Source: Methanomethylicus sp964513415
GTDB taxonomy: Archaea > Thermoproteota > Methanomethylicia > Methanomethylicales > Methanomethylicaceae
Length of the DNA stretch: 5,619 nt
Direction: 5' to 3'
Assembly: GCA_964513415.1 (NCBI GenBank)
Contig: CAZEMX010000127.1
Location: 1-5,619, forward strand
The stretch's first letter is position 1. Every line of letters begins with the position of its first letter. The notes beneath the pieces are model-generated. The model saw only the letters and a list, made by a program, of their open reading frames with translations. It was not told where the DNA came from and searched no databases. Positions 1 to 5,619 of this stretch are shown piece after piece. The translations under genes were made by a program, and so were the position numbers.

Positions 1-5
1 TGGCC

Positions 6-236
6 ATGTCGGACGTGGGCCGGGTGGGCGACTACGAGCGCCGGCGCAGGGTGATAAGCCGGCGGGTGATCAGGTCGGACGCTTTCAGGGCGGCCTGGCC
101 GGAGCTCTTCAATCAGATTGCGAAGGTGACTCTGAAGGATGCTGAGAAGGCCGTCTCGGAAGAAGAGCTTAATTCGGTTTGCGATACCGTGGAGTCAGAG
201 CACTGGAGGATCATGTTTTACGGGGCGGCCAGATGA
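6..236 (+). CDS. Small basic hypothetical protein, possibly missing its 5' end
   Basis: The frame encodes 76 residues from the ATG at 6 and ends in TGA at 234-236. I do not recognise the family. The N-terminal third is very rich in arginine (four consecutive Arg near residues 12-15, then further Arg pairs), and the rest looks helical and mixed-charge with one Cys near residue 59. There is no signal peptide, membrane segment or obvious metal-binding motif. The frame is still open at the window edge, so the ATG at 6 may be internal to a longer protein, and no ribosome-binding site can be judged. The stop overlaps the next start as ATGA, which supports this frame as a real gene translated together with its neighbour. 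The Arg-rich start could bind nucleic acid, but that is only a guess. Confidence 0.6.
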   Translation: MSDVGRVGDYERRRRVISRRVIRSDAFRAAWPELFNQIAKVTLKDAEKAVSEEELNSVCDTVESEHWRIMFYGAAR

Positions 237-649
237 CGCACAGGACGGAGGCGGGGACTAGGAGGAAGATCCTCCTCTCCGAGGCCCGGAAGCTCCGAGG
301 GCTGACTGCAAGGGCGCGCGAGATCTCGATAGCTGGAGACATGCCGGAGAGCTTCGAGGAGCTGGCTGCAGGGGCGGAGGAGGAGGCCCGGGAACTGCAG
401 AAGGCGGCCAGGCTGGAGGACCTGACTCTGTGGGTGCTGGAGAAGAGCCGGGAGCTCGCAAAGGGCGGCACACAGACTTATCGCTACTGGTACGCTTCCT
501 GGAGGGAGGGGGGGACGGTGAAAAACCACTATTTAGGGAGCGTCAGGAGGGTCTCAAGAGAGAAGGCGATGGAGAAGGCGATAGCGATGAAAGAAAAGGC
601 GTTGGGGATCAGAAAGGGAGAGGCAGAGACATGGCCGGAGAGTGCGTAA
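233..649 (+). CDS. Hypothetical helical protein with a C-terminal YxYWYASWREGG-type domain
   Basis: The 138-residue product starts at the ATG at 233, whose last bases overlap the upstream stop (ATGA). An in-frame codon at 179 would lie deep inside the upstream gene, so the overlap start is preferred. Residues 1-78 are charged and probably helical or coiled-coil (runs of Glu, Ala, Arg and Lys). Residues 83-102 hold an aromatic motif Y-R-Y-W-Y-A-S-W-R-E-G-G, then V-K and Y-L-G, and a lysine-rich helix follows at about 108-128. From memory this tail resembles the short domain of archaeal proteins annotated as DUF6788 or similar, often in accessory or mobile regions; I could not check this. The biochemical role is unknown. 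The gene overlaps the next one by 19 bases, so the three plus-strand genes probably share a transcript. Confidence 0.7.
   Translation: MTHRTEAGTRRKILLSEARKLRGLTARAREISIAGDMPESFEELAAGAEEEARELQKAARLEDLTLWVLEKSRELAKGGTQTYRYWYASWREGGTVKNHYLGSVRRVSREKAMEKAIAMKEKALGIRKGEAETWPESA
616..620 (+). promoter_or_regulatory. Ribosome-binding site (GGGAG) for the third plus-strand gene
   Basis: GGGAG lies 10 bases before the ATG at 631, inside the end of the upstream coding region. It supports 631 as the start instead of the longer in-frame ATG at 430, which would make almost 200 bases of additional coding overlap with the upstream gene. Confidence 0.5.
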
Positions 650-948
650 TCAGGTTTGCTGCCGAGTATTGCAAGATGCCGTTCTCGGCGGAGGATATGA
701 TGGACCCGGACAGGCCGACTGTTCTTTTGGCGGTGCTGAGGGTAGGCAGAGAGCAGCTTTCGGAGGAGTTCGTTAAGTGGGACACCCTGTTTAGGTGGAG
801 GTCAGGCAGCTTCGAGCTGTCGGATAGCCTGGAGTTCCTGGTGTTGCTGCTTCTCACGGGCGGGCATCTGTGGACGACAATCAGGACGCCGGAAAAGGAG
901 GCGCAGTACAGGTCTTTTGTCGGAAAAGAGGTAATTATTCAGATCTGA
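631..948 (+). CDS. Conserved-looking hypothetical protein, 105 residues
   Basis: The product has 105 residues from the ATG at 631, preceded by GGGAG with a 10-base spacer. I do not recognise the family. Visible features are an N-terminal stretch with two cysteines (C5 and C14), an acidic, proline-containing segment D-P-D-R-P-T at 25-30, a helix at about 31-49, and a leucine-rich hydrophobic stretch at 69-76 followed by G-G-H-L-W-T-T-I-R. The compact mix of aromatic, hydrophobic and charged residues suggests a small globular cytoplasmic protein; the hydrophobic stretch is too short to be a convincing membrane helix. The first 19 bases overlap the preceding gene. It is the last gene of the plus-strand group and is followed within 15 bases by a long inverted repeat that could end the transcript. 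Confidence 0.65.
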   Translation: MAGECVIRFAAEYCKMPFSAEDMMDPDRPTVLLAVLRVGREQLSEEFVKWDTLFRWRSGSFELSDSLEFLVLLLLTGGHLWTTIRTPEKEAQYRSFVGKEVIIQI

Positions 949-958
949 CGGTGAGTTG

Positions 959-1014
959 TAAAAGGTTCTATGACATTTTACTATATTACATCGATAATGT
1001 CATAGAACTTTTTA
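959..1014 (+). terminator. Long inverted repeat with T run; probable terminator
   Basis: Positions 959-977 pair with 996-1014 to form a 19-bp stem with a single G-U pair (964/1009) around an 18-base loop. The core 13 bp, GTTCTATGACATT and its reverse complement, is perfect. The right arm ends in five T (1009-1013), and the left arm gives a T run on the other strand, so it could work in both directions. It lies 10 bases after the stop of the plus-strand group. The stem is A+T-rich, unlike a classical bacterial terminator, so a protein-binding palindrome is the alternative reading. GGTTCTAT recurs at 1020-1027 just outside the stem. Confidence 0.5.
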
Positions 1015-1087
1015 ACTGCGGTTCTATACTGGATCGATGCAAAAACAGCATAACTTAATATAGAAAAGTATTACTTATTGCGTACCG

Positions 1088-1095
1088 TTTATATA
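1088..1095 (+). promoter_or_regulatory. Archaeal TATA box candidate (TTTATATA)
   Basis: TTTATATA is a perfect match to the archaeal box A consensus on the plus strand, within A+T-rich sequence. A start site would be expected about 25 bases downstream, near 1115-1120. The bases just upstream (TACCG) do not make a good purine-rich BRE. The only ORF it could serve is the 38-codon one at 1134. It could also drive a non-coding RNA running antisense into the end of the protease gene. The reverse strand reads TATATAAA, which is also TATA-like. Confidence 0.3.
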
Positions 1096-1133
1096 CCGAC
1101 TTTCGGGTATCGCCTCTGCCTCCGCAGACACCC

Positions 1134-1250
1134 ATGCTGTACGTCGATGTCGTAATATGCTTATTTTATGACTTGTGCTATGATATAGCCCAAGAGCTCG
1201 TCTCAGATCCGATCAACGGCATTAAGGACCATGAGCTAACGAAATTGTGA
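1134..1250 (+). CDS. Doubtful 38-residue ORF downstream of the TATA box
   Basis: ATG at 1134 to TGA at 1248-1250 encodes 38 residues: a hydrophobic first half with two Cys and several Tyr, Val, Ile and Leu, then a polar, charged tail. No Shine-Dalgarno sequence precedes it. Its only support is its position about 15-20 bases after the start site predicted from the TATA box at 1088-1095, which would suit a nearly leaderless archaeal message. An ORF of this length can easily occur by chance, so the call is tentative. Confidence 0.15.
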   Translation: MLYVDVVICLFYDLCYDIAQELVSDPINGIKDHELTKL

Positions 1251-1263
1251 TGGCGGGCATTAT

Positions 1264-4200
1264 TTAACCATCCCCTTTAAGCAATTTTCTTGCCTCCTCT
1301 TGGCTGATGCCTAAAATCCGTGCTACTTCAGCAAGCACCCTTTGGTCTGTGGTGGCTTGCCACAACTTCGCAAGATTGCTTAAAGCGATTGTACCGCTCT
1401 GTTGGTCTCCGAAATCGACGAAGATTTCCAAGGATTTCAATAAATTCTCTTTGGCAACGTCCCACTGCCTCTGCTCCTCGGCTACCCTGCCCAGCTGGTG
1501 GTATGTTCTGGCCTGGCTGTACCGATCCTTGAACTCGATTTTGATCTGCAGAGCCTTCTGGTAATACTCCTCGGCCTGAGTCCACTGCCTCTGCTCCTGG
1601 GCTACTATGCCCAGCTGGTGGTAGGTGCTGGCCTGGCTGTACCGATCCTTGAACTCGATATAGATCTGCAGAGCCTTCTGGTAATACTCCTCGGCCTGAG
1701 TCCACTGCCTCTGCTCCTGGGCTACTATGCCCAGCTGGTGGTATGTTCTGGCCTGTTCGTACCGATCCTTGAACTCGATAAAGATCTGTAGAGCCTTCTG
1801 GTAATACTCCTCGGCCTGAGTCCACTGCCTCTGCTCNNNNNNNNNNNNNNNNNNNNNNNNNNNNNNNNNNNNNNNNNNNNNNNNNNNNNNNNNNNNNNNN
1901 NNNNNNNNNNNNNNNNNNNNNNNNNNNNNNNNNNNNGCTCCTGGGCTACTATGCCCAAATTGTGGTATGTTCTGGCCTGGCTGTACCGATCCTTGAACTC
2001 GATAAAGATCTGCAGAGCCTTCTGGTAATACTCCTCGGCCTGAGTCCACTGCCTCTGCTCCTGGGCTACTATGCCCAAATTGTGGTATGTTCTGGCCTGG
2101 CTGTACCGATCCTTGAACTCGATATAGATCTGTAGAGCCTTCTGGTAATACTCCTCGGCCTGAGTCCACTGCCTCTGCTCCTGGGCTACTATGCCCAGCT
2201 GGTGGTAGGTGCTGGCCTGGCTGTACCGATCCTTGAACTCGATATAGATCTGCAGAGCCTTCTGGTAATACTCCTCGGCCTGAGTCCACTGCCTCTGCTC
2301 CTGGGCTACTATGCCCAAATTGTGGTATGTTCTGGCCTGGCTGTACCGATCATCGAACTCGATTTTGATCTGCATAGCCTTCTGGTAATACTCCTCGGCC
2401 TGAGTCCACTGCCTCTGCTCCTGGGCTACCATACCCAGCTGGTGGTGGACACCGCCCACCACAATGGCTTTTGTTCTAGTATCCACGGCCTGAGCCGTCA
2501 GCCCTTCAGCTAGCTTCAGAGTTCGCTTATAAGACTTCTCTGCTTCAGCGTATCGTTTAAGTAACAGCTGACGTTTTGCTATATTGTCAACGACCCCTGC
2601 CATCTCGTAACCTATCGGTCCTCGCAAAACTTCTGCCGGGTACTCCTCAACCCTGGCCAGCACCATCTGACCCAGCTTAAGACCCAGCTCATGCTCCTGA
2701 GTCGAGTCCAGGTACAGAGAAAGAGCAGAATAAGGCTGCATAATAGACCCTTTCGCATTCAGATCCATCTCTAAGGCGCTGTAAAGGTTCTCATACTCCT
2801 GGCCGGCCAGCATCTGGCCGACCTGTTTCTCCTGAGCGTCCTTAGATTGCATAAGACGGATTAGCTCGTTGGCAAAACCGTCGTAGAGCGCCCTATAGGC
2901 CACATGCACTGCCTCCTTCACCTCTGGCACCTGATTGAGGCGAGTGCGTAGGAAGTATGGCAGCACAGGTTGCAGCTTCAGATAGCCGCTCATGTGATCG
3001 GCCGTGACCAGCCCCCCACCGTGAGCCTGCTGTAGCACCTCCTGCATCCTCTGAAAGGGCAGGTCCTTCAGAGCGGGCTGATGCTTCAGATGTTCGATGT
3101 ACTGCTCAATGAGTGGCTGGAAGACCACACCTGTGAATGGCGCCAATGTCATGAGCAGCTTCTGGTCGTCAGCGTCGATGTTGCCATAAGAATATTCTAT
3201 GCAAAGCATAATGCTCTCGGTCTTATCCTGGATCTTCGAGTCCTGCACAACGCCTCCTTCCTTCAGAGCCTCCAGGACCTGCCTGGGTGTCTGATTGGCC
3301 AGGTTGGCCAGCACCACCTGTATGGGCAGAGGATAGCCATCGAGAAGCTTCATGAGCCTCTGGAGCTCTTCGCTCCGGAGGTAGGCATCGCGCTTCTTGC
3401 CATCAAGCACAAGCCTCTCCATCACCCTCTCGGCCAGGGTAGTCGCAGCCTGACCGTCCAGCCCGGGCAGTCGATAGACATCGTTCTGCCTCATTGGTGC
3501 CTCTTCACCCTCCGCCAGCCAATCCTCGGAGCCGCGTGAGCCCATCAGCACCAATGTCTCGCAATCGAGCAGCTCCGCCAGGAAGGCGCGCAGCTCTTGC
3601 TGCTCCTCGGGCTTCAAAGTGTTCTTGATGGCCAGACTGCTACCGGTTATGGACTCCATGTTATCCAGCACCAGAAGATGCCGCTCGCTGCATAACTTCT
3701 GTCCCAGCATCTTTCGTTGAGCTGCCGGGCTCAGAGCCCGGAAGGTAGAGAGCTTGCCGCCCAGCAGTTTCTGGGCCAGATTGTCCATGATCTGGCTTGC
3801 AGTCCAGGCGCGCAGGTCATAGCCGAAATAGAACACCTCCTCCACGAACCCGGTGGTCTGCCACCACTCCATCAGATGCCTGAGCAACGTGGTCTTGCCC
3901 GACCCACCCATGCCCTGGATGAGCAGCATATTACGTCTCCTGCCCTCGCTGGTTGCCAAGAGCCTCCGCTCGATCTGTAGAACATCCAGGTCCCGACCCA
4001 CAAAACCGTAAGTTGTAGGGGGTGCGTGGTAAAGCCGAGACTGCTTCTGCCAGTATTCCACCTCCTCGGAGGCCGTGAAACCACTGAGGTTCAGTGTAGG
4101 CTCGGCCAGGGCTCCACCATTCTGGTAGACCACGGGCAGCATCCAGTCCTCGAGTTCGATGGTCTGGTTGTAGTAAGCCTCGCGGTTCTTGTCGTTATAC

Positions 4201-5300
4201 AGGGCTTTCCGAGCACAGCATACCGCCCAACTCAGTTTCTGATTTTTGAACAGCTGCCTGTAGAGTTCAGTCATCATCAATGCTGCGGCGCTGACTGTCA
4301 CAGAATAGCCCATGGCCACCACCGTCTGCACGCCAGCCTCCAGCATCTTACTGCCCACAGTGGCTTCAGTATCTTTAGTCAGCTTGGCAGATTGGCAGGC
4401 ATTGAGTATAGCTATGGGTATGCTGTGCTCCAAAAGCAGGTCGGCAATCTCTTGAGCCTCGACCGGATCGGCCTGATCGGGTTTAGAGGACTCGAAAAAC
4501 AGGAAGGCCTTGTAGCCCTCATAGGCAGGATAATCTGCACGTCCATAACGAGTCTGGAAGAGGATGCTTCCCTCTCTCGCGCCTTGCATCAGCTGCTGGT
4601 AGCTTGCCAGTGATCCATGCATATCGAAATGTATGATATGATAGTATCCCTGGCCATGTTCTTCTTTCACGGCATCAAGGTGACGACTGAGGGCCTCGTA
4701 GGTTCCGGGCCTGAGCACATCGATCTTCACGGGTATCTTGGCCTTGCGCAGGCTCTCGACTAGAGGCTTGGAGATGGTCCTGTAGGCTACATCGTTCTTT
4801 CCAGGCCGGGCGGTGACGATCAGAAGGTTGATGGTAGGCGAGAGCTGGCTTTTGGCCTCTTTGATGGGCGGCTGGAAGGTGGTTCGGACCATATGGGCAT
4901 CGAGTACAAGGGATGTAGGCCAATCTGGGTCTCGGAGTGCCTCCCAGTGTAGCTGCTGGAAGAACTCTGATGAGCCTATGATCTCGAAACGGAGGTTCTC
5001 CAAGCCCTTCTCTCGGGCACGGATGTAGCTAGCATAAGCATTACGGTCTGAAAAGAGCTGGTTGAAGAGATCTTGGCCGTATTTGGTGATGCTATCTCGG
5101 GCTTCACGGAACTTGACATTATCTATGAACGGAAACTCTAGGTACTTTTCGAAGTACCACTCCAGACGCTCTTCTTCTTGGGGAGTGAGGGGGTTAGTGA
5201 TGGTGAGGCTATACTTACCTCTACTATCAAAGCTTAAGGTAGCATTGGGGCGATCATCTTTGCCTTTCTCAGGTATCTGGCTGATGGTTATGGTGGTCAT
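1264..5300 (-). CDS. CHAT protease - STAND/NB-ARC NTPase - TPR fusion protein, interrupted by an assembly gap
   Basis: ATG at 5300 is the only plausible start: an in-frame stop lies just upstream (5319-5321), GGAG sits 8 bases before it, and it overlaps the previous stop as ATGA. Visible parts in order: an N-terminal segment (1-105); a CHAT caspase-like protease domain (about 105-400) with L-H-W-E-A-L near 117-122 and a probable catalytic pair, His228 in D-M-H-G and Cys302 in L-N-A-C-Q-S-A; a linker ending in G-F-V-G-R-D at 432-437, typical before such NTPases; Walker A G-M-G-G-S-G-K-T at 463-470; Walker B L-L-V-L-D ending at Asp546; G-S-R at 587-589; a GxP-like G-Y-P-L at 655-658; a probable winged-helix region (about 700-790); a degenerate TPR (about 910-960); then near-identical 40-residue TPRs from 961. 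After the gap come three more repeats, a diverged repeat and a tail ending at 1267; the stop is TAA at 1264-1266. Known STAND proteins oligomerise when the sensor binds a ligand; here that would activate the protease. Substrate and ligand are unknown. About 1311 residues are visible. Confidence 0.9.
1477..1836 (-). repeat. Three 120-bp tandem TPR repeats, C-terminal side of the gap
   Basis: Three complete 120-bp units at 1477-1596, 1597-1716 and 1717-1836 each encode one 40-residue TPR beginning E-Q-R-Q-W-T-Q-A-E-E-Y-Y. They are almost identical in DNA. A fourth, strongly diverged unit and the C-terminal tail occupy 1267-1476. At repeat residue 19 the three units, in protein order, carry Phe, Tyr and Lys. 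The unit next to the gap (1717-1836) is the only one with Glu at residue 27. The last unit ends in R-V-A-E instead of I-V-A-Q. Confidence 0.95.
1837..1936. other. Assembly gap of 100 Ns inside the TPR array
   Basis: There are exactly 100 Ns, which is a usual placeholder for a gap of unknown size. The left side ends in ...CTGCTC and the right side begins GCTCCTGGG, both within the repeat unit. Matching the 120-bp phase requires a true length of 116 + 120n bases, or a 4-base overlap (GCTC) of the two ends. All of these solutions put the two halves of the protease gene in the same frame, whereas 100 does not. Confidence 0.95.
1941..2420 (-). repeat. Four 120-bp tandem TPR repeats, N-terminal side of the gap
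   Basis: Units lie at 2301-2420, 2181-2300, 2061-2180 and 1941-2060 (protein residues 961-1120, in that order). Each encodes a 40-residue TPR of the kinesin-light-chain-like type, not the 34-residue form. The unit at 2181-2300 is identical over all 120 bases to the unit at 1597-1716 across the gap. Differences between units are limited to a few codons, mainly repeat residues 19 (Lys, Tyr, Tyr, Phe), 30 (Arg or Ser) and 34 (Asn or Gln), with single changes at 16 and 23 in the first unit. Confidence 0.95.
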
Positions 5301-5619
5301 GGAGTATACTCCAGGAAGTTAGGCGAGGACTGTTCAGCCTTGGCCGTGACTACGATTATGGGTTTATCTCCCGATTGGACCACAACGACCTCGAAGGGCG
5401 GAGTGGTAGTGGTATTTGTGCTGGCGCGGCCTGAAAGAATTTTCATGATGCGGTCCTTGATCAAGCCTGTAACTACGTCCAGAGCAATGGTGCTGGCTAT
5501 GCCAGCCAGAAACACTAATCCTTGTCTTATAAGAGCCGGGTCCAGCCCAATGTACTTCTCGGTGCTCGCACCAGCCGAAGTTGCCTGGGCAATATCTCGG
5601 CTTGTGGTATCCTGGTTCC
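5297..5619 (-). CDS. Hypothetical protein with one hydrophobic segment, 5' end outside the window
   Basis: The last 106 residues are visible. The frame stays open to the window edge, with no ATG and no stop in between, and the TGA at 5297-5299 overlaps the ATG of the protease gene. A GTG at 5513-5515 exists, but the open frame upstream of it makes a longer protein more likely. The visible part reads as a polar Thr/Ser/Ala-rich region (1-33), a hydrophobic segment at about 35-53 (starting V-F-L-A-G-I-A) that could be a membrane helix or buried amphipathic helix, a basic K-D-R-I-M-K stretch, a Thr-rich linker with four consecutive Thr, and a beta-like C-terminal part (F-E-V-V-V-V ... P-I-I-V-V-T). 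I do not recognise the family. The tight coupling suggests it works with the CHAT-STAND protein, perhaps as anchor, regulator or substrate; that is inference. Confidence 0.7.
   Translation of the reverse strand, partial: NQDTTSRDIAQATSAGASTEKYIGLDPALIRQGLVFLAGIASTIALDVVTGLIKDRIMKILSGRASTNTTTTPPFEVVVVQSGDKPIIVVTAKAEQSSPNFLEYTP
5309..5312 (-). promoter_or_regulatory. Ribosome-binding site (GGAG) for the CHAT-STAND gene
   Basis: On the minus strand GGAG lies 8 bases before the ATG at 5300, within the 3' end of the upstream gene. Together with the ATGA overlap at 5297-5300 it supports coupled translation of the pair and fixes the start of the large gene. Confidence 0.6.

Larger units (their letters stand above)
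949..1263. other. A+T-rich region between convergent transcription units
   Basis: No convincing gene lies in these 315 bases between the converging plus-strand group and the minus-strand protease gene. Base composition shifts abruptly from G+C-rich coding sequence to A+T-rich. It holds the inverted repeat at 959-1014, a TTTATATA box at 1088-1095, short hairpin potential at 1115-1128 (TCTGC/GCAGA, 4-base loop) and 1177-1189 (GCTAT/ATAGC, 3-base loop), and a weak 38-codon ORF at 1134-1250. No tRNA cloverleaf or CRISPR repeat was seen. Confidence 0.6.

Noticed and set aside
179..232. N-terminal extension of the second plus-strand gene from 179
   Set aside because: It would overlap the first gene by 58 bases; the ATGA overlap start at 233 is more typical of coupled genes.
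211..857. Minus-strand ORFs opposite the left gene group
   Set aside because: Their Ser/Pro/Leu-rich composition is what the reverse of purine-rich coding sequence produces; the plus-strand genes have consistent overlaps and starts.
430..948. Longer 172-residue version of the third plus-strand gene, starting at 430
   Set aside because: The extra N-terminus overlaps the upstream gene by over 200 bases and is low-complexity Gly/Glu/Arg/Lys; the ATG at 631 has a GGGAG site.
870..1058. 62-codon plus-strand ORF running into the intergenic region
   Set aside because: It begins within the 631-948 gene in another frame and runs through the inverted repeat; no ribosome-binding site or family resemblance.
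1328..1825. Second minus-strand frame across the C-terminal repeats (Gly/Ser/Pro-rich)
   Set aside because: It is a frame-shifted reading of the TPR repeats without recognisable protein features; the frame ending at 1264 gives intact TPRs and a natural C-terminus.
1461..2446. CRISPR array
   Set aside because: The repeats are 120 bp, directly adjacent, without unique spacers, and encode TPRs in frame.
1498..2513. Plus-strand ORFs through the repeat array encoding repeated Leu/Ile-rich peptides
   Set aside because: They are the antisense shadow of the 120-bp repeats: each unit lacks stops in that frame too. No start signals are present, and the minus strand carries clear TPR and protease motifs.
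3081..4613. Long plus-strand ORFs opposite the NTPase and CHAT domains (3081-3539, 3717-3980, 4026-4613)
   Set aside because: They lie opposite well-supported domain-coding sequence, show no recognisable motifs and appear to be antisense shadows.
1264..5300. Reading the large gene as a frameshifted pseudogene
   Set aside because: The only frame change is at the 100-N placeholder, and the length predicted from repeat phase restores the frame.

Overview
The window looks like archaeal accessory DNA, most likely from a methanogen of the Methanothrix (Methanosaeta) type. This rests on general resemblance: short overlapping ORFs with a Y-x-Y-W-Y-A-S-W-R-E-G-G type motif, a TTTATATA box, and a large CHAT/NTPase/TPR protein of a kind frequent in those genomes. 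No rRNA, tRNA or housekeeping gene is present to confirm the lineage. The run of exactly 100 Ns at 1837-1936 shows that this is a draft or metagenomic scaffold.

Layout. (1) Positions 1-948, plus strand: three short, tightly packed genes, G+C-rich and strongly purine-rich on the coding strand. They are joined by an ATGA stop/start overlap at 233-236 and a 19-base overlap at 631-649, so they are probably one transcription unit. None can be given a function. (2) Positions 949-1263: a non-coding, A+T-rich stretch between converging units. It holds a long inverted repeat followed by a T run (a likely terminator), a perfect archaeal-type TATA box and a doubtful 38-codon ORF. (3) Positions 1264-5300, minus strand: one very large gene for a CHAT (caspase-like) protease fused to a STAND/NB-ARC-type NTPase, a probable winged-helix region and a C-terminal TPR array. 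(4) Positions 5297-5619, minus strand: the 3' end of an upstream gene of unknown function with one hydrophobic segment. It overlaps the start of the protease gene by ATGA and is therefore probably translationally coupled to it.

The centre of interest is the minus-strand pair. The large protein has every part of a signal-activated, self-assembling protease: a His/Cys dyad at H228/C302, a Walker A at 463-470, a Walker B ending at D546, and a TPR sensor of 40-residue (120-bp) repeats. The repeats are nearly identical in DNA, and the differences between them sit in a few codons. This pattern recalls the highly identical repeat arrays of some fungal and bacterial NOD-like receptors and suggests a recognition domain under ongoing recombination. 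A role in defence or regulated cell death is inference from the architecture, not shown by the sequence.

The assembly gap falls inside this repeat array, and the arbitrary 100 Ns put the two halves of the gene in different frames. The 120-bp phase predicts a true gap of 116 + 120n bases (or a 4-base overlap of the contig ends), and any of these lengths restores a single reading frame. The gene is therefore probably intact, about 1310 or 1350 residues or longer, and not a pseudogene.
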